Assembly (NCBI GenBank): GCA_023664045.1
Contig: JAMPGH010000001.1
Span: 959,803-1,023,802, forward strand
Direction of reading: 5' to 3'
Length of the DNA: 64,000 bases
From: Alistipes senegalensis
GTDB taxonomy: Bacteria; Bacteroidota; Bacteroidia; Bacteroidales; Rikenellaceae
The notes below the pieces were generated by a model, which saw only the letters and a program-made list of their open reading frames with translations, had not been told where the DNA came from and ran no database searches. This document shows positions 1 through 7,807 of this stretch, piece by piece. The translations under genes were made by a program, and so were the position numbers. Every line of letters begins with the position of its first letter. The stretch's first letter is position 1.

Positions 1-141
1 TCTCTGATTCAGGACAACCGCGTCAACCACGTCTGCCCGGCCGACTACACCGAGGGCTCCGACATGGACACCGTCGTCAAGATGATTATCGACAAGATCG
101 ACCTCGACGAGCGGCTCGAACAACGCGAAGCGGTGCTCTGA
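1..141 (+). CDS. C-terminal end of an unidentified protein (partial)
   Basis: The frame is open from the first base and closes with TGA at 139-141, giving the last 46 residues of a protein whose start lies outside the window. The tail is hydrophilic and reads as a coding sequence with GC-ending codons (motifs NHVCPADY and KMIIDKIDLDERLE). No catalytic motif is visible and I do not recognise the family with any security. It is followed after 24 bases by the barrel gene at 166, so it may head the same transcript. Confidence 0.7.
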   Translation, partial: SLIQDNRVNHVCPADYTEGSDMDTVVKMIIDKIDLDERLEQREAVL

Positions 142-165
142 CGCCCAACCCGAAAACCGAACCCC

Positions 166-822
166 ATGAAGAAACGTTTGTTGCCGATCCTCCTGCTGGC
201 GGCCTTGCCGGGCACCCTGCTCGCGCAAGAGGAGACGCCCGTCTCCAAACGGGAACCCTTCGTCCCGCAGCACGAGCTGCGCCTGACCGTGGGGGCCTTT
301 CCGATTCTGCCCTACACGGATCCGTGGGGATACAGCGAAGCGATGTTCCCCGCATTCTCGCCGAAGCGCCTCTACTACGGGCCCCGCTACACGGACGGCG
401 CGTGGTCGCTCTCCTACGACTACCGCATCAAAAAGTGGTTCGACGCGGGGCTGACGCTCAGCTATTACGGCGAATACGGCAGCTCGTTCCGCTGGTCGTA
501 CCGCGACGAAGCGTGGTCGTACGTCGGCCGCAACTACGATTTCTGCCTCACGGTCATGCCCCTCGTGCGGTTCACGTGGGTGAACCGCAAATGGGTGCGC
601 ATGTACTCGACGCTGGGGCTCGGCGTATCGTTCGAGTTCGGGCACGACGCGCTCGACGCGATGCGCTTCCGCGAAACGCTCGTCGCCTTTCAGTTTACGC
701 CGATAGGCATCGCCGTCGGCCGTTCGCTGTTCGGATTCGCCGAAGTCGGCATCGGAGCGCAAGGCTGCCTGATGATGGGCGTGGGCTACAAATTCAAACC
801 GAAAAACAAGCAGACAAAATGA
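166..822 (+). CDS. Putative outer-membrane beta-barrel protein
   Basis: A 218-residue protein with a cleavable signal peptide (MKKRLLPILLLAALPG, cleavage probably after LLAQ). The rest alternates polar and aromatic residues in the manner of small Bacteroidetes barrels (WSLSYDYRI, LTLSYYGEYG, VRFTWVNRKW) and ends in a strand-like segment, GVGYKFKPK. It is probably an outer-membrane protein of unknown role. The start ATG is the only one before the signal peptide. Its stop overlaps the ATG of the next lipoprotein gene (ATGA), so the two are probably translated together. No enzymatic motif is visible. Confidence 0.8.
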   Translation: MKKRLLPILLLAALPGTLLAQEETPVSKREPFVPQHELRLTVGAFPILPYTDPWGYSEAMFPAFSPKRLYYGPRYTDGAWSLSYDYRIKKWFDAGLTLSYYGEYGSSFRWSYRDEAWSYVGRNYDFCLTVMPLVRFTWVNRKWVRMYSTLGLGVSFEFGHDALDAMRFRETLVAFQFTPIGIAVGRSLFGFAEVGIGAQGCLMMGVGYKFKPKNKQTK

Positions 823-1571
823 AGCGGACACTGACCCTCTTGGCGGCGCTCCTCGCGCTGACGGGCTGCCGGATCGAGGAGGGCGAATATCTGGACCCGG
901 CCGATACGGCTTACGGGCTGTTCCGCTGCGTGAACGACCACCTTGCGGAAGCGGCCGACGACGCGGCGCGCGTGATGCTTTTCGACCTTTACTATTCGGC
1001 TTCCGAGGAGGAGCGCAAGGCGATCCATGACCGCTACTTCTACTCCTCGCGCATCGTCGGTTCAGGCGACGAATGGTGCATCATCGACAACGACGGCAAA
1101 CTGACGATCTACACCGACGGGCAGCCGCTCTCGACGGCCGGCGCCCTCTGGCGCTACACCGCCCGAGGCTATGCCGAGCACGACATGTCGACGATCGCCT
1201 GCCGCACGGAGGAGTTCCGCCCGGCCGTTTTCGACCTCCGGCTGCCGGATAGCGGCGGGCAGCTCTCGTTTACGGCCGCTTATTGCATATGGCCACAGGA
1301 CGACGGCACGGCCCGTTACGGGTGCGAACTGAAGATTTCGGGATCGGGCCTATGCCCTGATGATATTTTCGGATTCGGCGCCATCGCCTACGAAATCGTC
1401 GAGCCGTTGCGATACGAATCGCACCGACCGTATGGGTTCTACGAGGGAAAAATGAAACTGACGGCCGAAACCGCCGCCGACCGGATAGAAGCCAGCGCCT
1501 CTTATCTGGACACCAACGTGGGTGTATGGCTCGGCTCCGGCCAGTATGGCAACACCTATTGGTATCGATAG
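819..1571 (+). CDS. Hypothetical lipoprotein
   Basis: A 250-residue lipoprotein with N-terminal hydrophobic stretch and lipobox LTGC at about residues 14-17. The remainder is a mostly beta, acidic secreted domain without a recognised catalytic motif. The start at 819 was chosen because it gives a clean signal peptide and overlaps the upstream stop by ATGA; a longer frame further upstream runs antiparallel to the barrel's frame and lacks a signal. Translational coupling with the upstream barrel suggests an outer-membrane protein with a lipoprotein partner. Function unknown. Confidence 0.8.
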   Translation: MKRTLTLLAALLALTGCRIEEGEYLDPADTAYGLFRCVNDHLAEAADDAARVMLFDLYYSASEEERKAIHDRYFYSSRIVGSGDEWCIIDNDGKLTIYTDGQPLSTAGALWRYTARGYAEHDMSTIACRTEEFRPAVFDLRLPDSGGQLSFTAAYCIWPQDDGTARYGCELKISGSGLCPDDIFGFGAIAYEIVEPLRYESHRPYGFYEGKMKLTAETAADRIEASASYLDTNVGVWLGSGQYGNTYWYR

Positions 1572-1572
1572 C

Positions 1573-2154
1573 ATGGAACTGATTTTCGCAACCAACAACG
1601 CCCACAAGCTCAGCGAGGTGCAGGCCGTGCTGGGCGACGGCTTCCGGCTGCTGACGCCGCGCGACTGCGGCATCGCGGAGGAGATTCCCGAGACGCAGCC
1701 CACCATCGAGGGCAACGCCCTGCAGAAAGCCCGCTACCTCCACGAGCGCACGGGCCGCGACTGCTTCGCCGACGACACGGGGCTCGAAGTCGAAGCCTTA
1801 GGCGGTGCCCCGGGCGTGCATTCGGCCCGCTACGCCACCGACGGTCACGACTTCGCAGCCAACAACCGCCTGCTGCTGAAGAATCTCGCCGGGCAGCCGA
1901 ACCGCCGGGCCCGCTTCCGCACGGTCGTCGCCCTGATCCTCGGCGGCGAGGAACACCTCTTCGAAGGGATCGTCGAGGGCCGCATCGTCGAAACCGAGCG
2001 CGGGGCCGAAGGCTTCGGCTACGACCCCCTGTTCATCCCCGACGGCAGCGACAAGACCTTCGCCGAGATGGACGCCGCCGCGAAAAACGCCGTCTCGCAC
2101 CGCGGGCGCGCCGTGCGCAAACTTGCGGCCTACTTGCATTCGATCGAGAAATAA
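1573..2154 (+). CDS. rdgB: RdgB/HAM1 non-canonical purine NTP pyrophosphatase
   Basis: A 193-residue protein of normal length for the HAM1 family, which hydrolyses ITP, dITP and XTP to the monophosphate and keeps deaminated purines out of nucleic acid. Visible family motifs: N-terminal [11 protein letters not shown] with the substrate-contacting TNN, the [14 protein letters not shown] loop with its acidic metal site, [10 protein letters not shown], and the C-terminal SHRGRA. The start at 1573 places ATNN near residue 6 as in homologues and is one base after the upstream stop; an in-frame ATG at 1522 would overlap the lipoprotein. Cytosolic. Confidence 0.96.
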   Translation: MELIFATNNAHKLSEVQAVLGDGFRLLTPRDCGIAEEIPETQPTIEGNALQKARYLHERTGRDCFADDTGLEVEALGGAPGVHSARYATDGHDFAANNRLLLKNLAGQPNRRARFRTVVALILGGEEHLFEGIVEGRIVETERGAEGFGYDPLFIPDGSDKTFAEMDAAAKNAVSHRGRAVRKLAAYLHSIEK

Positions 2155-2171
2155 CGTATCTTCGCGACCCG

Positions 2172-2780
2172 ATGGAGACGAAAAACTACGAAAAGGAGGA
2201 GCGTTTCGACCCGACGACCGTCGAAGCCCTCAAGCACCACTACGGCGAGATCCTGCGCCTCCTGGGCGAGGATCCCGCGCGCGAGGGGCTGGCCAAGACC
2301 CCCGAACGGGTGGCCAAAGCGATGTCGTTCCTCACGAAAGGCTACGACGAAGACCCGCTGGCCATCCTCCGCTCGGCGATGTTCCGCGAGGAGTACAAGC
2401 AGATGGTACTCGTCAAGGAGATCGAACTCTACTCCCTGTGCGAGCACCACATGCTGCCCTTCTACGGCAAAGCCCACGTGGCCTATATTCCCAACGGCCG
2501 CATCACGGGGCTCTCGAAGATCGCCCGCGTGGTGGAGTGCTTCGCGCGGCGCCTGCAGGTGCAGGAACGACTCACGGTGCAGATCCGCGACTGCATTCAG
2601 GAGGCTCTCGACCCGATGGGCGTGGCCGTGGTCATCGAGGCGAGCCACATGTGCATGCAGATGCGCGGCATCGAAAAGCAGCAGTCGGCGACCACCACGT
2701 CGGCCTTCACGGGAATCTTCCTTTCGGATCCCCGCACGCGCGAGGAGTTCATGACGCTCATATCGCACCGCTATCGGTAA
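2172..2780 (+). CDS. folE: GTP cyclohydrolase I (FolE type)
   Basis: A 202-residue enzyme that converts GTP to 7,8-dihydroneopterin triphosphate, the first step toward folate and other pterins. The zinc site is complete: Cys90 and His93 in LCEHHMLPF and Cys161 in HMCMQMRG. The GxxxGLSKxAR segment ([12 protein letters not shown]) and the ATTTSAFTG end are typical. It begins 17 bases after rdgB and is followed by an intrinsic terminator. A TATCTTCG element at about 2158 resembles a weak -7 box, so it may have its own promoter. queD, which acts on the same product, is in this window at 26.8 kb. Confidence 0.97.
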   Translation: METKNYEKEERFDPTTVEALKHHYGEILRLLGEDPAREGLAKTPERVAKAMSFLTKGYDEDPLAILRSAMFREEYKQMVLVKEIELYSLCEHHMLPFYGKAHVAYIPNGRITGLSKIARVVECFARRLQVQERLTVQIRDCIQEALDPMGVAVVIEASHMCMQMRGIEKQQSATTTSAFTGIFLSDPRTREEFMTLISHRYR

Positions 2781-2807
2781 AACGGACCGACAGACCGCCT
2801 ATTCTAC

Positions 2808-2837
2808 GACGCTTTCCTATGGGGAAGCGTCTTTTTT
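2808..2837 (+). terminator. Intrinsic terminator after folE
   Basis: An 11-bp stem, GACGCTTTCC pairing with GGGGAAGCGTC, is followed by a run of six T. It ends the rdgB-folE transcript. Confidence 0.8.
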
Positions 2838-2930
2838 GTCGTCCGTTCGGATTTTCATGCGGCGGCAGGCGCCTGCGGAACGGTATTTGAATCTCCGCAC
2901 CCACGACAGCAAACCAAAAATCAGAAAACC

Positions 2931-3572
2931 ATGACCGTCAAAACCATCCATTACCTTGCGATCGCACTGCTCGCGGCTGCGGTCTGCTCATGCCAGAAAG
3001 AACCCTCGACGTCGGATCTGCACCGGGAGTATCTGGTCTACACCGACCGCGACACCGCCGTCGACTTCGCCGCGTTCGACACCTTCTACGTGCCCGACAG
3101 CATCCTGATCATCGGCAGCAACAAGAAGACCGAATACTGGAAAGACGACGATGCGCTGGAGATCGTCGCCCTGGTCTCCGAGAATCTCGAAGCGGCGGGC
3201 CTGCTGCGCATCGACGAAAAGGAGAGCGCCGATCTGGGTCTGCAGCTCAGCTATGTCGAGCATGAAACCTACTTCGTCGGCTACGACAACCCCTACTGGT
3301 GGTGGTACTATCCCTACTACTGGACGCCCGGATACTGGGGCGACTGGCTCGGCTGGCACTATCCCTACCGCGTCTACTACGGCTACACGGCCGGATCGCT
3401 CCTGATCGAGATGCTCGACCTGACCGCCGCGCAGACCACGACCAAACGGCTGCCCATCGTCTGGGACACATTCATCGGCGGTCTGCTGACCTCGAACGCC
3501 GGGCTCAACCAACGGCGCACGCTCGAGGCCATCGAGCAGGCATTCGCACAATCGCCCTACCTCTACCGATAA
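2931..3572 (+). CDS. DUF4136 family lipoprotein with an aromatic-rich segment
   Basis: A 213-residue lipoprotein; the lipobox is VCSC at about residues 18-21. The domain arrangement (TDRDTAVDFAAFDTFYVPD, then ENLEAAGLL, then IDLGLQLSY-like strands) matches the DUF4136 family, known mainly as Bacteroidetes envelope lipoproteins of unknown function. About residues 122-152 are extremely rich in Tyr, Trp, Pro and Gly (NPYWWWYYPYYW, GWHYPYRVYYGY). It lies 24 bases before a barrel gene, so the pair probably acts together at the outer membrane. The start ATG is the first that gives a signal peptide. Confidence 0.85.
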   Translation: MTVKTIHYLAIALLAAAVCSCQKEPSTSDLHREYLVYTDRDTAVDFAAFDTFYVPDSILIIGSNKKTEYWKDDDALEIVALVSENLEAAGLLRIDEKESADLGLQLSYVEHETYFVGYDNPYWWWYYPYYWTPGYWGDWLGWHYPYRVYYGYTAGSLLIEMLDLTAAQTTTKRLPIVWDTFIGGLLTSNAGLNQRRTLEAIEQAFAQSPYLYR

Positions 3573-3596
3573 TTCGAACCAACTTACGCAACAACC

Positions 3597-4223
3597 ATGA
3601 AAACAACGAAATACTTCCGGATTTTCGCACTCTGCACGCTGCTGCTGGCCGTCGCACGGCCCGGCAAGGCACAGATCTTCCCCAACTCCTACATCAACGT
3701 CGACTGGCAGATGAACGTACCCCTGAGCAGCAGCTTCGCCGACAAGGCTTCGGGCTGGGGCATGAACTTCGAGGGCGGCTACCGCATCACGCCGGCCGTG
3801 GCCGTCGGTCCCTTCATCTCGTTCCAGACCAACCTGAAGAGCATCGACCGGCAGACGCTCCACTTCAACAACGGCTCGGCGCTGACCACCAACCAGAAAC
3901 ACGCGCTCTTCCAGCTGCCGTTCGGCGTTACGGGACGTTACAGCTGGCTCAACTACAGCGTCTTCCAGCCTTACGTAGGTCTGAAGTTGGGCGCCTGCTA
4001 CTCGGAACTTTCGTCCTACTACTATCTCATCAAGCAGTACGACGACACGTGGGGTTTCTACCTCTCGCCCGAAGTGGGTTTCTCGATCTTCCCCAATCCC
4101 AACTACCGCTTCGGATTCCACGTAGCCCTCTACTACAGCTACGCCACCAACAGCGGCAGCGTGCTGACCTACAAGGTCGACAACCTCAACAACTTCGGCG
4201 TACGCGTAGGTATTTCATTCTGA
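3597..4223 (+). CDS. Putative outer-membrane beta-barrel (porin-family) protein
   Basis: A 208-residue protein with a signal peptide (FRIFALCTLLLAVARPGKAQ, cleavage near residue 25). It has repeated amphipathic strands such as GMNFEGGYRI, AVGPFISFQTN, YVGLKLGACY and FGFHVALYYSYA, and ends in a strand closing with Phe (NFGVRVGISF), the typical C-terminal signal for BAM-dependent insertion. It resembles the OmpA/PorT-like small barrels of Bacteroidetes. It is cotranscribed with the DUF4136 lipoprotein and closed by a strong terminator. Role unknown. Confidence 0.85.
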   Translation: MKTTKYFRIFALCTLLLAVARPGKAQIFPNSYINVDWQMNVPLSSSFADKASGWGMNFEGGYRITPAVAVGPFISFQTNLKSIDRQTLHFNNGSALTTNQKHALFQLPFGVTGRYSWLNYSVFQPYVGLKLGACYSELSSYYYLIKQYDDTWGFYLSPEVGFSIFPNPNYRFGFHVALYYSYATNSGSVLTYKVDNLNNFGVRVGISF

Positions 4224-4242
4224 CCTTCCGCCTTTCACCCGC

Positions 4243-4281
4243 AAAAAAAAGAGGGCCCCGACGATCGGGGCCCTCTTTTTT
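4243..4281. terminator. Bidirectional intrinsic terminator
   Basis: An 11-bp perfect stem (GAGGGCCCCGA / TCGGGGCCCTC) around CGA, flanked by A8 on the left and T6 on the right, so it can work for the + strand barrel gene and the - strand cysteine-rich lipoprotein gene. Confidence 0.85.
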
Positions 4282-4298
4282 CGGACTTGCACGCGGGT

Positions 4299-4523
4299 TT
4301 ATTCGGCAGCGGCTTCGCCCTCGCCGCACTTGTCGCAGCAGGTCGAATCGCACTTCTCCTCGCCCTCGCAGCATTTGCCGCAGCAGCCGTTCTCACCCTC
4401 GGCCGAAGCCTCGATAACGGTCTGGGCAGCTTCGCCTTCGGCAGCCTTCTTCGTGGTGTTGCCGCAGCAACCTACCATAGCGACGGCTGCCATTGCGATA
4501 ACGAAAGAAAAAATCTTCTTCAT
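4299..4523 (-). CDS. Small cysteine-rich lipoprotein
   Basis: A 74-residue protein starting MKKIFSFVIAMAAVAMVGCC; the first Cys of GCCGN is the probable lipidation site. The C-terminal third is unusually rich in cysteine and acidic residues, with CC and CxxC spacings (GCCGKCCEGEEKC, DSTCCDKCGEGE). Such spacing could bind metal or form disulfides, but no family is recognised. An upstream in-frame extension is rejected because it has no signal peptide and crosses the promoter. It has its own promoter and shares a terminator with the convergent gene. Confidence 0.8.
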   Translation of the reverse strand: MKKIFSFVIAMAAVAMVGCCGNTTKKAAEGEAAQTVIEASAEGENGCCGKCCEGEEKCDSTCCDKCGEGEAAAE

Positions 4524-4562
4524 AGCTTTCGAATGTTTGAAATTAGTGGTTTCGTATCGTCG

Positions 4563-4595
4563 CAAAGTTAGGTAATCGTGCGGAATATCCAACAA
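4563..4595 (-). promoter_or_regulatory. Bacteroidetes-type promoter of the Cys-rich lipoprotein
   Basis: Read on the minus strand, -7 TAACTTTG (4563-4570) is preceded at about 22 nt by TTG (4593-4595) in a T-rich run. The start codon lies about 40 bases downstream. Confidence 0.6.
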
Positions 4596-4626
4596 AAAAT
4601 TAAAAAAATTTCAAAACGGACGCTTT

Positions 4627-5091
4627 TCAACGACGGAAGTCGCTCAAGCTAAGCTGCTCGCTCTTGGGAAAGGCCTTCGGAAAAGTACCCGAAACCCGCC
4701 CCTTGAGGATGATGGCCTCCTCGACGGTCAGGCAGTTGCCGACCGTAACGCGGAAATAGGGGTTCTCGTAGAAGACGTAGACCGGCGTGCCGGGAAAAGT
4801 CTCCTCGAAAAGTTGGCGGGCCGCCGCCGCTCCGGCCCGGGCGTCGGGTCCATTGTCGGAAAAGATGCAGACGCGGTAGGCGTTGAGCGCCGGGCGCCGC
4901 ACGTTCTGCACCGCGAGGGCCACGGCCTGCGCCGCATCGTCGTACTCGGTAATCGTTACGCGGGCTGCGGATTCCGACGCTGCGGGCTGCGTCAGCCGAT
5001 ATTTGAAAGCCTCGAGCGACTGGGCCGACGCCGGTCGGCCCCACACCAGCGCCGCAAAGAGCGCCGATAGCAGATAGACATATTTACGCAT
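4627..5091 (-). CDS. Secreted SPOR-like domain protein
   Basis: A 154-residue protein with a signal peptide (KYVYLLSALFAALVWGRPASAQ). The C-terminal 80 residues (YRVCIFSDNGPDARAGA, then PVYVFYENPYFRVTVGN) have the pattern of Bacteroidetes SPOR-type domains, which elsewhere bind denuded peptidoglycan. Homology here is by eye only. The ATG at 5089-5091 overlaps the TGA of the upstream gene (TGATG); a GTG one codon earlier is an alternative. It is the last gene of the minus-strand group menG, LEA-like lipoprotein, SPOR. Confidence 0.78.
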   Translation of the reverse strand: MRKYVYLLSALFAALVWGRPASAQSLEAFKYRLTQPAASESAARVTITEYDDAAQAVALAVQNVRRPALNAYRVCIFSDNGPDARAGAAAARQLFEETFPGTPVYVFYENPYFRVTVGNCLTVEEAIILKGRVSGTFPKAFPKSEQLSLSDFRR

Positions 5092-5612
5092 CACTCCTGA
5101 AAATAGTTTTTCAACTGCTGCAAATCGAGGTCAAAGGTATTCAAAAATTCGGACAACGGCACCCTTTCGCGCGAAATATTCACTGCCGCCGGCCCGCCCT
5201 GCCCCGCCACGGCGAAAGAGACCGAGACGGCCGAAATGTCGTCGCGGCGCAGACGCCGCACGAGCGCATAGGCCGCCAGGGGATCGGAAAGACGCAGGCG
5301 CCACTGCGTCGCGAGGCTCTGCGTCGTGCGGCGCGGCACGAAGAGGGGTTCGCGCAACACGGCACCCGCTACGAAGGTCGTGCCATAGAAAATATCGAGC
5401 GCCGCATGCTCCACACGGAGTTTGTAGCCCGAGTCGTTGCGGACCCGCAACACGAGGTCCAGCGCGGTGAGGCCGTGCATTTCGACCTGCTCCACCGCCT
5501 CGATCCGAATCTTCTCGCGCGCCTTCTCCGCCGCCCGGCGGCACGACGACATCCCGACGCAAAGCAACAGCAGCACCGCGATCCGGCATCCGAAAAAGAG
5601 CTTTCCTCTCAT
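5091..5612 (-). CDS. LEA14-like (LEA type 2) lipoprotein
   Basis: A 173-residue lipoprotein; hydrophobic leader (LFFGCRIAVLLLLCVG) and lipobox MSSC near residue 24. The mature part carries the LEA_2/WHy-like beta pattern (LDLVLRVRNDSGYKLRVEHAALDIFYG), a fold found in many bacterial envelope lipoproteins and plant LEA14 proteins with no assigned reaction. The start at 5612 gives the signal; longer in-frame readings run into the menG coding region. It overlaps the SPOR gene by TGATG, so the two are coupled. Confidence 0.78.
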   Translation of the reverse strand: MRGKLFFGCRIAVLLLLCVGMSSCRRAAEKAREKIRIEAVEQVEMHGLTALDLVLRVRNDSGYKLRVEHAALDIFYGTTFVAGAVLREPLFVPRRTTQSLATQWRLRLSDPLAAYALVRRLRRDDISAVSVSFAVAGQGGPAAVNISRERVPLSEFLNTFDLDLQQLKNYFQE

Positions 5613-5640
5613 GCTATCCCTGAATTTTATCTTCCGATTA

Positions 5641-5691
5641 TATACCTCGATGTACCCACGTTTTTCGACCCTTATTTTCAGATCCGACCCT
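5641..5691 (+). repeat. Dispersed intergenic repeat, copy A
   Basis: About 50 bases beginning TATACCTCGATGTACC and ending ATCCGACCCT. It resembles 40670-40719 (TATACTTTGATGTGCC through ATCCGACGCT), and its first half resembles 36717-36745. It lies just downstream of menG in the opposite orientation to that gene. Function unknown. Confidence 0.45.
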
Positions 5692-5701
5692 CGCGCGGCG
5701 T

Positions 5702-6424
5702 TCACTTTTCGCCCGTATAGATCCGGGCGATTCCGCCGCTCAGGCTCCGGGCCCGGCAATCGCGGAATCCCGCCCGGGCCATCCGCTCCAGAAACGCTTG
5801 AGGCGCCGGGAACTCCCCGACCGACGCCGGAAGGTAGGCGTAGGCCTGCCGGTCGTGCGAGACGGCACCGCCCACGAGCGGCAGAATCCGGCGCGTATAG
5901 AATTCGTACAACGCGCGGAACAAACGATTGCGGGGCCGCGAGAACTCCAGAATGACGATCCGCCCGCCCGGTTTCAGCGTGCGGGCCAATTCGCGCAGTC
6001 CGGCGTCGAGGTCGCCGAAGTTGCGGACGCCGAACGCCACGGTCGCCGCATCGAACGACGCCTCGGCCGCAGCAAGATGCTCGGCATCGCCCTGCAGCAG
6101 CTCGATGCGGTCGGCAAGCCCCCGCGCCGCGACCTTGCGACGCGCTTCGTCGAGCATCCGTTCCGAAAGATCGATCCCCGTGATGCGTACGTCGGGCATG
6201 CGTCGCGCCATTTCGATGGCCAGATCGCCCGTGCCGGTCGCCATGTCGAGCACCTGCGCAGGGCGGCTGCGGCGCACTTCGCGCACCACGCGCCGCCGCC
6301 ACAGGCGGTCGATATTGCACGACAAGGTATGGTTGAGCAGGTCGTAGCGGGGCGCAATGTTGTCGAACATCTCGCGCACCTCTTCTTTCTTGGTCCGGGG
6401 GGTATTGTAGGGTTTCACAGTCAT
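5702..6424 (-). CDS. menG: Demethylmenaquinone methyltransferase (UbiE/MenG family)
   Basis: A 240-residue SAM-dependent methyltransferase catalysing the last step of menaquinone synthesis, the respiratory quinone of this group. Motifs visible: N-terminal VREMFDNIAPRYDLLNHTLS, the SAM-binding VLDMATGTGDLAIEMAR, GIDLSERML, and GGRIVILEFSRP. The MTVKPYNTPRTKKEEV start at 6424 fits the family; it overlaps the permease stop by ATGA. Genes for the rest of menaquinone synthesis are not in the window. Confidence 0.95.
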   Translation of the reverse strand: MTVKPYNTPRTKKEEVREMFDNIAPRYDLLNHTLSCNIDRLWRRRVVREVRRSRPAQVLDMATGTGDLAIEMARRMPDVRITGIDLSERMLDEARRKVAARGLADRIELLQGDAEHLAAAEASFDAATVAFGVRNFGDLDAGLRELARTLKPGGRIVILEFSRPRNRLFRALYEFYTRRILPLVGGAVSHDRQAYAYLPASVGEFPAPQAFLERMARAGFRDCRARSLSGGIARIYTGEK

Positions 6425-7668
6425 CGTTCGTATCGGATCGCTTCCTCGGGCCGGATTCGGGAGACGACCGAGGCGGGGATCACCAGCAGCAGCACGATCG
6501 TCGCCAGCACCCCGGCGTTGAGCAGCAGCCACCAGCTCCACTCCACGGCCACGGGAACCTCGGAAAGGAGATAGCCCTCGGCATCGAGCTTCACGGCCCC
6601 GGTCCGCTGCTGCAGCAAACACAGCGCCAGTCCTGCGGCATTGCCCCACGCCATGCCGCGCAGGGCGACGAACGCCGCGCGGTAGAGGAAAATCCGCCGC
6701 AGCGTCCCGTTACGCATGCCCAGCGCCTTCAACAGCCCGATCATGCGGGTGCGTTCCATCACCAGAATCAGCAACGCCGACGTCATGTTGAAAAAGGCGA
6801 CGAGGAGCATGATGACGATAATCACGGCGGCGTTGACGTCGTGGGCCTTGAGCCAGTCGAAAATATTGGCATGCTGCATCTCGACGCTCTGCACGACGAG
6901 GTTGTCGGTCTCGCCGCTCTCGTCATGGAGCAACGCCCGGTCGAGACGCCGGACGAAATCGCCCGAGGCGGCGAGCGAGCGGGTGAATATTTCGTAGCCC
7001 GTGATCTCTTCGGGCGCTCTGTCAGAGAGCCGCTGCACGTTGCGCAGATCGGTCATGACCAACGTATTGTCCATCTCGTCCATGCCCGAAGCGTAGATTC
7101 CCGAGATTTTGAACCGGTCGCGGCGGGGCATTTCGTCCTGCTCGACGAAGAGCATCTCCACGCGGTCGCCCACGCCCAGCTTCAGCCGCCGGGAAAGGTT
7201 TTGCGACAGCAGGATCTCTTTGGTCCGGATCGAATCGCCGACGCGGGGCAACGACCCCTGCGTCAGCCACTCGGCGAAAAAACGCCAGTCGTACGACGCG
7301 TCGACCCCTTTCAGCACGATCCCCTCCACGGCGTCGTCCGTACGGACGATGCCGCCGCGCAAGGCATACGGAGCCATCGAGACGAACCCCTCGGTCGAGC
7401 GGATCAGCGATTCGAGGTATTCGCTGCGCCGCACCGGCACGGAGTTCAGCGCATGGACGCTCCGCACGTCGGTGAGCGTGGCATGGGCCGCGAAGCCGGT
7501 GATCTTGCGGGTTACCTCGCGCTTGAAACCCATCATCACGGCCAGCGCGAGGATCATCGTCCCGACGCTCAGCGCCACCGACAACACGGCGATGCGCTCC
7601 ATGACCCCGGGCTTCTTCGAAGAAGCGGGGCGGGCGGTTCGGCGGGCGATGAAAAAAGCGAGGTTCAC
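6421..7668 (-). CDS. FtsX/LolE-like ABC transporter permease
   Basis: A 415-residue inner-membrane protein with the MacB/FtsX permease layout: one TM helix after about 30 residues (MERIAVLSVALSVGTMILALAVMMGF), a long periplasmic domain (about 60-270), then three TM helices. Bacteroidetes proteins of this type are annotated as lipoprotein-releasing (LolC/E-like) permeases. The partner ATPase is not adjacent. I chose the GTG at 7666-7668 (VNLAFFIARR) because family members start this way and the preceding 60 codons contain the promoter region. It is translationally coupled to menG. Confidence 0.82.
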   Translation of the reverse strand: MNLAFFIARRTARPASSKKPGVMERIAVLSVALSVGTMILALAVMMGFKREVTRKITGFAAHATLTDVRSVHALNSVPVRRSEYLESLIRSTEGFVSMAPYALRGGIVRTDDAVEGIVLKGVDASYDWRFFAEWLTQGSLPRVGDSIRTKEILLSQNLSRRLKLGVGDRVEMLFVEQDEMPRRDRFKISGIYASGMDEMDNTLVMTDLRNVQRLSDRAPEEITGYEIFTRSLAASGDFVRRLDRALLHDESGETDNLVVQSVEMQHANIFDWLKAHDVNAAVIIVIMLLVAFFNMTSALLILVMERTRMIGLLKALGMRNGTLRRIFLYRAAFVALRGMAWGNAAGLALCLLQQRTGAVKLDAEGYLLSEVPVAVEWSWWLLLNAGVLATIVLLLVIPASVVSRIRPEEAIRYER

Positions 7669-7717
7669 GAAGGGGTACGATTTATGGTAAATCGATGCAA
7701 AGTAACATAAAATTTCG

Positions 7718-7725
7718 TATTTTTG
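7718..7725 (+). promoter_or_regulatory. -7 element upstream of the zinc protease gene
   Basis: TATTTTTG matches TAnnTTTG 83 bases before the ATG at 7808. The 139-base gap 7669-7807 is divergent; a near match for the minus-strand permease (TTACTTTG on the reverse strand, about 7696) is also present. Confidence 0.5.
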
Positions 7726-7807
7726 CCCCACCGGACGCCACTTTTGTGGAAAACGGCCCCGGCCGCGCCGGAGCCCGTCCGCCGAGGCACCCGAAAAACA
7801 CAGGATC

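Noticed and set aside
571-590. CACGTG palindrome as a further parS site
   Set aside because: The flanks (GGTTCACGTGGGTGAACC) do not fit the parS 16-mer; it lies in coding sequence and is probably chance.
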